Assembly: GCF_028745515.1 (NCBI RefSeq)
Contig: NZ_JAQZSG010000014.1
Span: 1 to 64,000 of the forward strand
Reading direction: 5' to 3'
Source of the DNA: Paenibacillus thermotolerans
GTDB taxonomy: Bacteria > Bacillota > Bacilli > Paenibacillales > YIM-B00363
DNA: 64,000 nucleotides
Part shown: one piece after another, positions 45,072 to 53,408 of the stretch
How the letters are laid out: every line of letters begins with the position of its first letter
Position numbering within the stretch: the stretch's first letter is position 1
Position numbers and translations under genes: made by a program
Notes under the pieces: generated by a model
What the model saw: only the letters and a program-made list of their open reading frames with translations
Databases searched by the model: none
Told to the model about the DNA's origin: nothing

Positions 45072-45821
45072 ATGAGCGAAGCGGCACAAACATTAGACGG
45101 CTGGTATGCCTTGCACGATTTTCGACATATGGATTGGAACGCATGGAAATCTCTCTCGGAGGAAGAGCGCCGGGAAGCGGAGGAAGAGCTGCGCCGGTTT
45201 GTCGCGAAATGCGGCGAAGCGGACGCAAATAAGACGGGCAGCTTCGCCTTTTATTCGATCGTAGGCCAGAAGGCCGACTTCGTGTTCGTACATTTGCGTG
45301 AGACGCTGGAAGAACTGAACGCAATTGAAACGGAATTCAACAAGACGCTGTTTGCCGACGTGACGATTCCCGCATACTCCTATGTCTCGGTAGTGGAGCT
45401 AAGCAACTATATGGCGAAGCCGGGAACGGATCCGATGGAAAATCCGGAAATTGCCGCGCGCCTGAAGCCTTCGCTGCCGAAGGCGAAGCATATTTGCTTC
45501 TACCCGATGAACAAGCGCCGCTTTGGCGACGACAACTGGTACATGCTCTCCATGGACCGGCGCCGCGAAATGATGCGCAGCCACGGCTTGATCGGCCGCT
45601 CTTATGCCGGGAAAGTCAAGCAAATCATTACCGGGTCCGTCGGCTTCGACGACTGGGAATGGGGCGTGACGCTGTTTGCGGACGAGGCGCTGCAGTTTAA
45701 GAAGCTGGTGTACGAGATGCGGTTCGACGAAGTGAGCGCGCGGTTCGGCGAATTCGGCGATTTTTACGTAGGAAACTTGACGGATGCCGACGCTTTCCTT
45801 CAAATGATAAAGCCGTTATAA
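45072..45821 (+). CDS. hemQ: Coproheme decarboxylase HemQ (chlorite-dismutase family)
   Basis: 249-residue enzyme of the chlorite-dismutase fold. In Bacillota HemQ performs the final decarboxylations from iron-coproporphyrin III to heme b. Characteristic stretches are [13 protein letters not shown] near 9-21, FYPMNKRR near 144, [18 protein letters not shown] near 156 and the closing [12 protein letters not shown]. No true chlorite-dismutase context is present. The ATG at 45072 has CAGGAGT upstream; the frame is open earlier. A strong terminator follows. Confidence 0.93.
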   Translation: MSEAAQTLDGWYALHDFRHMDWNAWKSLSEEERREAEEELRRFVAKCGEADANKTGSFAFYSIVGQKADFVFVHLRETLEELNAIETEFNKTLFADVTIPAYSYVSVVELSNYMAKPGTDPMENPEIAARLKPSLPKAKHICFYPMNKRRFGDDNWYMLSMDRRREMMRSHGLIGRSYAGKVKQIITGSVGFDDWEWGVTLFADEALQFKKLVYEMRFDEVSARFGEFGDFYVGNLTDADAFLQMIKPL

Positions 45822-45837
45822 CCTAATGCTCGCATCG

Positions 45838-45870
45838 AAAGACCAATCGATTTACGATTGGTCTTTTTTA
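45838..45870 (+). terminator. Terminator of hemQ
   Basis: A perfect 12-bp stem AAAGACCAATCG with its complement and a 5-nt loop, then a T-run, 17 bases after the stop. The A-run before it also allows function on the other strand. Confidence 0.9.
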
Positions 45871-45871
45871 T

Positions 45872-46062
45872 GCTCAAATGTTGACCTTATTTACCCTGCT
45901 AGTCTCAAAAATGGAGCTTATCCGGCAGCTTAGATTGTTTTTGCGAAAAATTCCCACCCGGATAATATCAAAAAGTGACATTATTGGTACGGACGAAGCC
46001 CTCTCAGCATGGCATAGGCTCACAATGTGAACTTATCGGATTTGATAAGATCAGGTTTTGAG
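45872..46062. repeat. Degenerate AT-rich repeat family between convergent genes
   Basis: Several related stretches share CTCAAAAnnTGA and CTTATCnGG-like halves: about 45872-45893, 45904-45925, 45967-45987 and 46019-46039, plus an inverted copy at 46044-46062. Two of them start 52 bp apart. No gene is credible. The sequence differs from the arrays at 13.7 and 37.8 kb, but the setting between convergent genes is the same. Confidence 0.45.
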
Positions 46063-46083
46063 CTTGAGTTTTCGTTTATAAAC

Positions 46084-46114
46084 AAAAAACGGGTTGGAAG
46101 CCGGCTTCCAACCC
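46084..46114 (-). terminator. Terminator of the ndh transcript
   Basis: A 12-bp stem GGGTTGGAAGCC/GGCTTCCAACCC followed on the minus strand by GTTTTTTGTTTATA. Confidence 0.85.
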
Positions 46115-46160
46115 CGAAAATTTATAAAATTGATCTCGTCAAAAAAACACCATGCAATTT

Positions 46161-46418
46161 TTAGTCGTCTTCGTCATCATCGAGAGCCTGCAGCTGTTGC
46201 TTCAAATACTCCTCCGTCATCCGATCCCGCTGCCTGCCCTTCTCCTTGAGCCGTTCGATCGCCGGCTGTATGAGACGGTCCACTTCCTTCTGGACGTGAT
46301 AAGCCAAATCGTGGCGGCTTTGCGACTCCAAATATTGGCCCACTTCGATCAACGCGTTGTACCGATCCAGCTCCTCCCGGGTCAGCAAGCCCCGGACTTG
46401 TACGCTGCAGTGGCGCAT
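46161..46418 (-). CDS. Small hypothetical protein downstream of ndh
   Basis: 85-residue helical protein I do not assign to a family. It reads LLTREELDRYNALIEVGQYLESQ followed by a long amphipathic helix and an acidic end (ALDDDEDD). It starts 6 bp after the ndh stop and precedes the transcript terminator, so it is probably co-expressed with ndh. The ribosome binding site (GAAAGG) is 16 bases away, which is weak. Confidence 0.65.
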   Translation of the reverse strand: MRHCSVQVRGLLTREELDRYNALIEVGQYLESQSRHDLAYHVQKEVDRLIQPAIERLKEKGRQRDRMTEEYLKQQLQALDDDEDD

Positions 46419-46424
46419 GGCGGT

Positions 46425-47615
46425 TTAGAAATGACCTTTCTTAAGGACCAGCGGGATGCCGCCGATCAAATACAGGTAACGCAAATCGATAAGCTTCTTG
46501 AGCATGGCTGCCGTGCCGCCTTTGTACTTCCGGCCGAAGGCGATGCCGATCGCTTCGCCCTTGCCCAAAGACGCCACTGTCCCTTTGCTTTCATATTTAA
46601 ATTCCTTCAAAGCCGAGCCGCGAATCGACGCGACCAAATTCGAGGCGAGAACGTCTCCTTGCTGCATCGCCATTTGCGCGGTAGGCGGATACGGGCGTCC
46701 TTCTTCGTTAAAGACAATGGAGGAGTCGCCGATAATAAACACGTCTTCGTAGCCCGGTACGCGAAGATTTGCGTCCACCTTCACGCGGCCGCGCATCGCC
46801 TCGAAGCCCGCTTCCTCCACCAGCCGGTTGCCGCGGACGCCGCCGGTCCAAACGACGGTTTGCGTCTTGATCTGCTCCCCGTCGGCAAGCGTAATGCCCC
46901 CCGGAGTGCATTCCTTAATAGCCATGCCGATTTTGAAAGTAACTCCTTTGTTTTGGAGCACCTCCATCGCATATTGCACAAGCTCGGGATCAAAGCCTGG
47001 AAGGGCGGTCGGTGCCGCTTCCACATTATATATTTTAACGAGACTCGGGTCGACGTCGAACTCCCTGCAAAGCTTCGGAATCCGATCGGCCAGCTCGCCG
47101 ACGAACTCGATGCCCGTGAAGCCCGCGCCGCCGACAACGAACGTCAAGTAATCCTTCCGGTGCGGCTCTTTCTTAAACCGCGCGAATTGGTATTCGATAT
47201 GTTCGCGGATGAGGCGGACGCTGTTCAAGCTCCGGATGAAATGAGCGTTCTCCTTAAGCCCCGGAATGCCGAACGTTTCCGGTTCTCCCCCGAGGCTGAT
47301 CACTAAGTAATCGTATGAAAGCGTGCCGTCCTCCAGAATGACCTTCTTTTCCTGCGGACGAATTTGGGTGACGGTCGATTTCACGAAGTCGATCTTAAAT
47401 TCGTCGATCAGCTTCAAAATATTGACCCGCGCGTTCTTCGGGTCGTCCGTACCCGCAGCCGGCATATGAAGATGGGTCGTGAAATAATGGTATTCGTGCT
47501 TATTTACAAGGGTAACGTCCGCTTCGTTATAGTTAAGCTCCTTCTGCAAACGAATGGCAGTTACAATCCCGCCGTATCCGGCTCCCAAAATGACAATACG
47601 TGGAATTTTAGTCAT
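46425..47615 (-). CDS. ndh: Type II NADH dehydrogenase (NDH-2)
   Basis: 396-residue flavoprotein that passes electrons from NADH to menaquinone without proton pumping. The FAD motif is GAGYGG at 11-16, the NADH-binding motif is VVGGAGFTGIE near 158 and the second FAD motif is DVFIIGDSS near 290. The quinone-site type TAQMAMQQG and a C-terminal amphipathic membrane-anchor region (LRYLYLIGGIP) are present, as in YjlD/YumB-type enzymes. A small hypothetical gene follows. Confidence 0.9.
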   Translation of the reverse strand: MTKIPRIVILGAGYGGIVTAIRLQKELNYNEADVTLVNKHEYHYFTTHLHMPAAGTDDPKNARVNILKLIDEFKIDFVKSTVTQIRPQEKKVILEDGTLSYDYLVISLGGEPETFGIPGLKENAHFIRSLNSVRLIREHIEYQFARFKKEPHRKDYLTFVVGGAGFTGIEFVGELADRIPKLCREFDVDPSLVKIYNVEAAPTALPGFDPELVQYAMEVLQNKGVTFKIGMAIKECTPGGITLADGEQIKTQTVVWTGGVRGNRLVEEAGFEAMRGRVKVDANLRVPGYEDVFIIGDSSIVFNEEGRPYPPTAQMAMQQGDVLASNLVASIRGSALKEFKYESKGTVASLGKGEAIGIAFGRKYKGGTAAMLKKLIDLRYLYLIGGIPLVLKKGHF

Positions 47616-47896
47616 GGTTTTTCATTCCATTCCTTCCGTAAGTATATATGTGCGTTTGTGAAAAAATACACAAAGTGTTCCAAAAAAGAAGGAGTGTATC
47701 TCTGGTTATCGTCTTGGGTAAATACTATCTGAGATGAACTGTCGATATCTTGCCATAATTTCAAGCGTATTTCAAGTAACTTCACAGAACTCACAAAAAA
47801 ATTTGTGTCTTCTGACACGAAACAGGGTTTCATTCTACAAAACTTGCCGCTATAATATTTAACGTATGGAATTATTAGGTTCGGAGGTGCACAGCG

Positions 47897-48898
47897 GTGT
47901 CTCAAACGGTTGCGCAAGAGGGAATGGTGGATATTGCCGTCATAGGCGGCGGGCCTGCAGGATTGTTCGCTGCATTTTATGCCGGAATGAGACAGGCATC
48001 ATGCAAAATTATTGAAAGCATGCCGCAGCTCGGCGGACAGCTTTCCGCGTTATATCCCGAGAAATACATTTACGACGTAGCGGGCTTTCCGAAAGTGCTC
48101 GCCCAGGACCTCATCGACGGCCTCGTTCAACAGATGAGACAATTCCCGGTAACGGAATGCCTGGAGGAAAAGGTGCTCAAGCTGACGAAAATCGGCGAAA
48201 GGCACTTCGAGATTGCAACGAACAAAGGAACGCATTCCGCCAAAGCGGTAATCATTACGGCGGGCGTCGGCGCCTTCGAACCCCGCAAGCTGGAGCTGCC
48301 GGAAGCCGGGCGTTTCGAGAAAAAAAATTTACACTATTTCGTAAGCAATCTGGAGCAATTCCGCGGAAGGAAAGTGTTGATCAGCGGCGGCGGGGATTCC
48401 GCGGTAGACTGGTCGCTCATGCTTGAGCCGATTGCGGAGCAAGTGACGCTTATTCACCGGAGAGATAAATTCCGCGCCCACGAGCACAGCGTCGAATTGT
48501 TGATGAAATCCAAAGTGAACGTACTGACACCGAAGGAAATTACCGGGCTTCGAGGAGACGATCGCATCGAGTCGGTGACGATCGGCGACGTGAAATCCGG
48601 AGAAGCCTTCGAGCTGGAAGTGGACGACGTCATCGTCAATTTCGGCTTCGTTTCCTCTCTCGGCCCGATCGCCGAATGGGGTCTCGAAATCAAGGACAAC
48701 TCTATCGTCGTCGATACGCGGATGGAAACGTCGATTCCGGGCATATTCGCAGCCGGCGATATCGCAACGTACCCCGGAAAGCTCAAGCTTATCATTGTCG
48801 GATTCGGAGAAGCGCCTACCGCTATCAACAATGCGAAGGTGTACATCGATCCGACGGCCAAGCTGTCCCCGGGCCACAGCAGCAACATGAAGTTCTAA
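47897..48898 (+). CDS. yumC: Ferredoxin/flavodoxin-NADP reductase, YumC type
   Basis: 333-residue thioredoxin-reductase-like FNR found in Bacillota. FAD motif GGGPAG is near 17-22, the NADPH motif [10 protein letters not shown] near 158 and the second FAD motif [17 protein letters not shown] near 278. It lacks the CxxC of thioredoxin reductase, as expected for this class. The GTG start follows GGAGGTG. A -10 TATAAT at 47851-47856 with TTTCAT 17 bp upstream may be its promoter. It probably supplies reduced ferredoxin or flavodoxin. Confidence 0.92.
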   Translation: MSQTVAQEGMVDIAVIGGGPAGLFAAFYAGMRQASCKIIESMPQLGGQLSALYPEKYIYDVAGFPKVLAQDLIDGLVQQMRQFPVTECLEEKVLKLTKIGERHFEIATNKGTHSAKAVIITAGVGAFEPRKLELPEAGRFEKKNLHYFVSNLEQFRGRKVLISGGGDSAVDWSLMLEPIAEQVTLIHRRDKFRAHEHSVELLMKSKVNVLTPKEITGLRGDDRIESVTIGDVKSGEAFELEVDDVIVNFGFVSSLGPIAEWGLEIKDNSIVVDTRMETSIPGIFAAGDIATYPGKLKLIIVGFGEAPTAINNAKVYIDPTAKLSPGHSSNMKF

Positions 48899-48948
48899 AA
48901 AACAGGGCATCCTACCCTTTAGCGAATGAACGCGTTTGCCGAAGGGGG

Positions 48949-49206
48949 ATGCCTTATTTGTTCGGTTCCATATGTCCTGTATGCAACGGTTTCGAGCAGC
49001 TCGTCGCCGCTTGTCCGCAATGCGGCGCGAAGGCCGAGGATCAAGGAAAGCTTAGCGATTTATACGGGCCGTATTCCCCGTATCGCCCGATCGACGATCT
49101 GAAATTGACGAACGGCTATGATGACTTGGCGCACCGTCAATGCATGCATGCGGTTTATTGTCCCGTCTGCGGCGAAACGGCGATTCGATCCGTCAATGAA
49201 GTGTAG
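48949..49206 (+). CDS. Small zinc-ribbon-type protein
   Basis: About 85 residues with three CPxC groups, CPVC, CPQCG and CPVCGE, suggesting one or two zinc ribbons. No further domain is seen. The frame runs back through yumC, but AAGGGGG at 48942-48948 points to the ATG at 48949 or, with better spacing, the TTG at 48958. It lies 50 bp after yumC and may be co-transcribed. Its last 14 bp overlap the convergent sda gene. Confidence 0.65.
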   Translation: MPYLFGSICPVCNGFEQLVAACPQCGAKAEDQGKLSDLYGPYSPYRPIDDLKLTNGYDDLAHRQCMHAVYCPVCGETAIRSVNEV

Positions 49207-49351
49207 TCTGCCACTGCTCCTGTTTCGGCGTAAACTCGATATTACGCCTCTGTATTTCTTCAAGCAGCAGCCGGATAAATTCCTCTTCGAGATCCAGATC
49301 GATTGCCTTATAGTACGTTTCCAGCAAACTCTCATCGCTTAACAATCTCAC
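49193..49351 (-). CDS. sda: Sporulation histidine-kinase inhibitor Sda
   Basis: 52-residue helical-hairpin protein, the length of B. subtilis Sda. Sda binds kinase KinA and blocks the phosphorelay when replication is disturbed. The signature LLSDESLLETYYKAIDL, followed by EEEFIRLLLEEIQRR, is clear. The GTG at 49351 lies 7 bases after GGGAGAGGG. A sigma-A-type promoter and a cluster of DnaA boxes lie upstream, matching the known DnaA control of sda in B. subtilis. Confidence 0.9.
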   Translation of the reverse strand: MRLLSDESLLETYYKAIDLDLEEEFIRLLLEEIQRRNIEFTPKQEQWQTTLH

Positions 49352-49383
49352 GTGGCATCCCTCTCCCATTTCATGATGATTAT

Positions 49384-49412
49384 ATTGTATCACCACCCGT
49401 TTCTATAGAACA
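49384..49412 (-). promoter_or_regulatory. Probable sigma-A promoter of sda
   Basis: On the minus strand TTGTTC (49407-49412), 17-bp spacer, TACAAT (49384-49389). The first DnaA box starts 9 bp upstream of the -35, well placed for regulation by DnaA. Confidence 0.6.
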
Positions 49413-49421
49413 AGCGTTCGT

Positions 49422-49534
49422 TTATCCACAGATTGTTGTGGATAGCCTGTTAATAACATGTGATTAACCCGGATTCGCTCCCATTTTGCCTTGTGGTTAA
49501 TGTGCATAAAGTTATCCCGTGGATATGTGGACAA
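49422..49534. promoter_or_regulatory. DnaA-box cluster upstream of sda
   Basis: Seven 9-mers match the DnaA box TTATnCACA. Perfect matches are TTATCCACA at 49422-49430 (plus) and TTATGCACA at 49501-49509 (minus). One-mismatch copies are at 49437-49445, 49448-49456, 49459-49467, 49492-49500 and 49526-49534, all on the minus strand. Such density in 113 bp is far above background and is expected at a DnaA-controlled promoter. The site may also titrate DnaA. Confidence 0.8.
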
Positions 49535-49709
49535 GAGATTAATAGGAAAATTTAATAGTTTTATTCGATTTGATAGATTCCTTTTTTAGCTCGAGGTATG
49601 AATCGGCATGTGAATCCGCCCAAACTTGTTTCCTTAGGTCAAACGCACAGTGCGCGAATGCCTTATCTTCATAATATAAACGGAAACCTATTTAAGGGAG
49701 ATGATCATC

Positions 49710-49970
49710 TTGGCGGAATATTTCGTCAACCCGAACCCGGGCTATGTATCGCCGGCTTCCAACGTATCCCCGATGGCGAACGTATCCCCGATGGCGAACG
49801 TGGCGCCGCTTGCCAATGTCGCACCTGTCAATGTAGGCCCGATGGTAAATATGGCGCCGGTAGCGCCGATTGCGGCCGCACCCGTCTGCTGCCCTCGTCC
49901 CGTCTGGGGTCCCGACGCCATTCTTGTACTCTTTATTTTGCTCGTCATCATTGTGCGCGTCTGTTACTGA
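49710..49970 (+). CDS. Pro-rich repeat protein with C-terminal hydrophobic tail, YjcZ-like
   Basis: 86-residue protein. The N-terminal half is a run of six-residue repeats of the type NVSPMA/NVAPLA (about residues 17-55), encoded by an 18-bp tandem repeat near 49758-49800. A Cys-containing segment (PVCCPRPVWGPD) and a hydrophobic C-terminal helix (AILVLFILLVIIVRVCY) follow. The tail resembles small YjcZ-type sporulation proteins, but the repeat region does not, so function is open. The TTG at 49710 is 9 bases after AAGGGAG; the ATG at 49701 abuts that site. Confidence 0.65.
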   Translation: MAEYFVNPNPGYVSPASNVSPMANVSPMANVAPLANVAPVNVGPMVNMAPVAPIAAAPVCCPRPVWGPDAILVLFILLVIIVRVCY

Positions 49971-49979
49971 AGTAATATA

Positions 49980-50011
49980 GGGCGCCGGCCTGTTTTGCCG
50001 AGCCGGCGCCC
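49980..50011. terminator. Hairpin between the repeat protein and the amidase
   Basis: Perfect 10-bp stem GGGCGCCGGC/GCCGGCGCCC with a 12-nt loop between the two convergent genes. It has no U-tract on either side but is very stable, so it may block read-through both ways. Confidence 0.6.
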
Positions 50012-50020
50012 CGGGCGCCA

Positions 50021-50776
50021 TTAGGTTGGCAGCGTCACTCTCGCGGTTCTCGTCTGTTGCTCCCATGACAGCGTGCCGCCGAGCGCCTGTGCGAGCTCCC
50101 GCACCGGTACATACGTCCTGCCTTCGATAATGATTGCCCCTTCGACCCGCCGCTCCCCGATATAGACGGTTGCTCCGGCGCTTTCTTGCGCGTTAACCGA
50201 CTGTTGCTTAAGCCGCAAATTGTACAAGTCCGCCACGGCATCGGCGATCGCCCGCGCGACGGTTCGCCGGTATGCGTCCGACTTTAACAGCTCCGCTTCC
50301 GCCCGGTTCGTCATAAAACCGGCCTCGACCAAGATGGAGGCGGGCACCGAAGTCGTCTGACGCAGTACTTGGAAGTTCGCCGTCTTCACCCCTCGGTCCC
50401 GCAAGCCGCTTGCTCGGATCAAGCTTTCCTGCACCGCCTCCGCCAGCTTGACGGAGCCCGCTCCGCGCGTCGTGTGCGTATACGTTTCGATGCCTTGCGC
50501 ATCGTTCCAGCCTGTGCCATAGGCATTCGCATGAATCGAGATGAAGATGTCAGCCCCGAAAGCATTCGCTTTTTGCGTACGCTCGGATAACGGGACGTCG
50601 CGCGTTTCCTCGAACGTAAAGGTCGTTTCCACCCCTTCGTATGCGGACAGCATATCCGCGACATACCGAGCGGCCGCGGAGTTAAATTGAAATTCGCGCA
50701 GCGTGCCGTCCGGACTTCGTTTCCCGGTCGTATTCGGCCCGTGGCCCGCGTCAATCGCAATTTTCAAGCCAGGCAT
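50021..50776 (-). CDS. N-acetylmuramoyl-L-alanine amidase with C-terminal stalk-type domain
   Basis: 251-residue amidase_3-fold zinc enzyme that cuts the amide bond between muramic acid and the peptide. Zinc ligands and catalytic residues are visible in AIDAGHGPN, REFQFN, FISIHANA and VEAGFMTN. A C-terminal copper-amine-oxidase-N-like 'stalk' segment (about 205-250: RTYVPVRELAQALGG) is added. No signal peptide is seen, as in CwlC-type amidases that lyse the mother cell. The ATG at 50776 (AGGA upstream) is preferred to the GTG at 50809. Confidence 0.88.
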   Translation of the reverse strand: MPGLKIAIDAGHGPNTTGKRSPDGTLREFQFNSAAARYVADMLSAYEGVETTFTFEETRDVPLSERTQKANAFGADIFISIHANAYGTGWNDAQGIETYTHTTRGAGSVKLAEAVQESLIRASGLRDRGVKTANFQVLRQTTSVPASILVEAGFMTNRAEAELLKSDAYRRTVARAIADAVADLYNLRLKQQSVNAQESAGATVYIGERRVEGAIIIEGRTYVPVRELAQALGGTLSWEQQTRTARVTLPT

Positions 50777-50954
50777 TGTTAGCACCGTCCTAACATCGTG
50801 AGTTTTCACTCTTTATTTTGCAGCGTTATCCCTTACATTTTTATTCGAACGCGGAGCCTATGGTGCGCGCAAGCAACCGGGAGCATTCGATGAAAAGGTT
50901 TCGTCGGGTCTAGTGGGTCTTTTGAAAAAGCAAACGCCGCAAGGGAATAGTTCC

Positions 50955-51029
50955 ATGGCGGCGCTTGTCGAACATTTTTGCGTGATCCTGCTCATTTTTT
51001 GCGCGTTGGGCGCTCCCATCGCAGGATAA
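50955..51029 (+). CDS. Possible 24-residue hydrophobic peptide
   Basis: ORF with AAGGG 9 bases before an ATG, encoding a short hydrophobic peptide (MAALVEH, then a Cys-containing apolar stretch ending GAPIAG). It lies in the 308-bp gap between the amidase and the HXXEE gene, where nothing else is recognisable. It could equally be the end of a decayed longer frame. Confidence 0.3.
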   Translation: MAALVEHFCVILLIFCALGAPIAG

Positions 51030-51085
51030 GATCATAGGGTAGTGATTCGTATGCGGTTAGGAAATGGAAAGGTGGAGAAAACCAA

Positions 51086-51502
51086 ATGATGCTGGAAATA
51101 CATAATGCAATCTGGCTATTTGTCGTCATTTTTATGCTTCATGACTTTGAGGAGATTATTTCCGTTGAACATTGGGCCAAGAAAACTGAGAGTTCAATAA
51201 AATCGGACGGCGGCAAACTGGCAAAGAAGATATGGAATTTTTGGAATGTTAATTCTAATACTTTCGCGAAAAGGGATGTCATGATCTTTTCGATCATGTC
51301 GGCAATCATCTTTCTCAAAGTACAATTTGTAGAGAGTAACTGGAGCGCCATCTTGTTTATTTGTTTTTTAGCATTCGTTTTGATCCATAATGCCGTTCAT
51401 ATGGTTCAAACACTCATCTTGCGAAAATATACTCCTGGATTATACACAGCGATTTTGACAGTTACACCGTACTCCATTTATTTGTTCTATCGATTAGCGT
51501 GA
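51086..51502 (+). CDS. HXXEE-domain membrane protein
   Basis: 138-residue membrane protein with about four hydrophobic segments. The first helix holds the family motif in MLHDFEEIISVEHW (His then two Glu), and a second 'LIHNAVHMVQTLILRKYTPG' helix carries further His residues. The biochemical function of this family is unknown. The gene is visibly more AT-rich than its neighbours, with many TTT and ATT codons, suggesting recent acquisition. GGTGGAG precedes the ATG. A hairpin follows. Confidence 0.75.
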   Translation: MMLEIHNAIWLFVVIFMLHDFEEIISVEHWAKKTESSIKSDGGKLAKKIWNFWNVNSNTFAKRDVMIFSIMSAIIFLKVQFVESNWSAILFICFLAFVLIHNAVHMVQTLILRKYTPGLYTAILTVTPYSIYLFYRLA

Positions 51503-51507
51503 ACATA

Positions 51508-51549
51508 AAAGACGAAACTCCCTTGTTTCCGTTGGAAACTCGGGAGTTT
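51508..51549 (-). terminator. Terminator of the erpA-like gene
   Basis: AAACTCCC/GGGAGTTT encloses GTTTCC/GGAAAC, and a CGTCTTTTATG tail follows on the minus strand. It may also stop the HXXEE transcript. Confidence 0.75.
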
Positions 51550-51570
51550 GTATTGTATAAGGATTTCGTC

Positions 51571-51930
51571 TCAGCACTCTTTATCCGGCACGCCCGCTTC
51601 TTCCCGCGTACGGAACGAAGAGCCGCAGCCGCACGTAGCGATGGCGTTCGGATTGTTGATCGTAAACCCGCCGCCCATGGCGGATTCTTTATAATCGATT
51701 TGCAAACCGCGCAAATATTTCAAGCTGTCTCTTTCCATGACGACCTTCAGACCTTTGGTCTCGAGCAAGTCGTCCGCCTCGGTCACCTCGTCGTCCAGCC
51801 CCATTCCATACGTAAACCCGCTGCAACCGCCGGTTTTTACTCCTAGGCGGAGGTATGCGTTCGACGTGTCTTCATCCGCGGACATCAATTCCTTAATTTT
51901 CTCCGCGGCTACATCGGAAATTTCGATCAT
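51571..51930 (-). CDS. A-type iron-sulfur cluster carrier (ErpA/YutM-like)
   Basis: 119-residue HesB/IscA-family protein that receives and delivers Fe-S clusters. The three ligand cysteines are in place: Cys36 (KTGGCSGF) and Cys100/Cys102 (TCGCGSSF). An extra terminal Cys ends the protein. AAGGAGGTG precedes the ATG. The nearby yuzB and yutI genes suggest a shared Fe-S role, as in Bacillus. Confidence 0.93.
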   Translation of the reverse strand: MIEISDVAAEKIKELMSADEDTSNAYLRLGVKTGGCSGFTYGMGLDDEVTEADDLLETKGLKVVMERDSLKYLRGLQIDYKESAMGGGFTINNPNAIATCGCGSSFRTREEAGVPDKEC

Positions 51931-52169
51931 GAAAAAGCACCTCCTTACTTTTCATTATACATCCGCTTCTCCCTGCGACTCAAGAAGGGAAACGGCCAAA
52001 AGCGACAACATTTCGCCTTGCTTTCCCCATTGCCCGCCCTAACTAACAAGTTTATAATACAATATTGAAGCGAGACGCAGAATATCGGCTTTCTTTTTTT
52101 TTGCACTTATTATTCCCACATGTGCTTTCTTGGGGTCGAACCGACGAAAGCGTTGAAGGAGGAAATATT

Positions 52170-53273
52170 TTGGCGACGATTGTGACGAGTCAGGACAGGC
52201 AGTTGGCTGAAATAGCCGATAAAGTGAGAAGCGGCGAGCGGCTGACGCTCGAGGACGGCTTATACTTATACCGGACGAACGATTTGCTGACCGTCGGGCA
52301 GCTGGCGGATGAAGTAAACCGGAAAAAAAATGCCGGCAAAGTGTATTTTATCGAAAACATGACGCTATATTTTACCAATGTTTGCGAAGCGCACTGCGCC
52401 TTCTGCGGCTACCGCCGCGACCCCGGCCAGGAAGGAGCGTTCACGTACACTCCGGACGAGGTGATCGCATTCGCGGAAAAGCATTACCATCCCGGCGTAA
52501 GAGAGTTCCATATTACGGGGGGCCATAACAATACCGTACCGTTCGAATATTATGTCAACTCGATTCGCGCACTGAAGCAGCGGTTCCCGGACGTAACGAT
52601 CAAAGCGTATACCGGTGCGGAAATCGAATTTTTCTCGCGGCTGAGCGGCTTGAGCATTCGGGAAGTGCTTGCCGCGCTCAAGGATGCAGGGCTCGGCTCG
52701 CTCACCGGCGGAGGCGCCGAAATATTGTCCGAGCGCTACCGCAAAAAGATGTCCGTCGACAAAGCGACCAGCGAGCAGTGGCTGCAAGTGCACCGCACGG
52801 CGCATCAGCTCGGCATGAAAACGCACGCGACGATGCTATACGGCTCGATTGAGACGTTGGAGGAACGTTTGGAGCATATGATCCAATTGCGCGAGCTGCA
52901 GGATGAAACGAACGGATTTATGGTGTTTATCCCGCTCGCCGTTCAACCATTGGTCAAATCCGCGAGCATCAAACGGCGCACCTCCGCATTCGAGGATATG
53001 CGGACGATTGCCATTTCTCGCTTAATGCTGGATAACTTCCCTCATATCAAGGCATATTTCATTAATATAGGAACGCAACTGACTCAGATGGCGCTGACGT
53101 TCGGAGCTTCCGACGTTCACGGCACGCTCGTGAAGGAACGCATTTCGCATGCCGCCGGCGCGACCACCGAGGAAGGTCTGACGCGCGACGAGCTCGTTTG
53201 GCTCATTAAGGGAGCCGGAAGAACGGCCATCGAACGAGACACTTTCTATAACGAAATCAAAGTGTACGAGTAA
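52170..53273 (+). CDS. mqnE: Aminofutalosine synthase MqnE
   Basis: 367-residue radical-SAM enzyme of the futalosine route to menaquinone. The SAM-cluster cysteines are in NVCEAHCAFCGY (Cys72, 76, 79). ITGGHNN, then YTGAEIEFFSRLSG and GGGAEIL, are typical of MqnE rather than MqnC. The TTG at 52170 sits after GAAGGAGG; the frame is open upstream to another TTG without a site. Its presence implies that menaquinone is made without the classical Men route, or alongside it. Other mqn genes are not in this window. Confidence 0.92.
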   Translation: MATIVTSQDRQLAEIADKVRSGERLTLEDGLYLYRTNDLLTVGQLADEVNRKKNAGKVYFIENMTLYFTNVCEAHCAFCGYRRDPGQEGAFTYTPDEVIAFAEKHYHPGVREFHITGGHNNTVPFEYYVNSIRALKQRFPDVTIKAYTGAEIEFFSRLSGLSIREVLAALKDAGLGSLTGGGAEILSERYRKKMSVDKATSEQWLQVHRTAHQLGMKTHATMLYGSIETLEERLEHMIQLRELQDETNGFMVFIPLAVQPLVKSASIKRRTSAFEDMRTIAISRLMLDNFPHIKAYFINIGTQLTQMALTFGASDVHGTLVKERISHAAGATTEEGLTRDELVWLIKGAGRTAIERDTFYNEIKVYE

Positions 53274-53408
53274 GGATAAGCGGCTTTGCCGTCCTTTCAG
53301 GACGAAACCCGTTTACCGAAGCGACTTCAGGTGTTATATTCCGCAGGATATACTTTCTGAATCGTTAAAAACCGGGAAATTAACCGCATCACGGAAAGGA
53401 TTATCATC

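Noticed and set aside
46152-47306. Plus-strand 384-codon frame
   Set aside because: It is antisense to ndh; the flavoprotein motifs on the minus strand are clear.
48676-49206. 176-residue zinc-ribbon protein starting inside yumC
   Set aside because: The first half is an out-of-frame reading of yumC; the ribosome binding site at 48942 defines a shorter gene.
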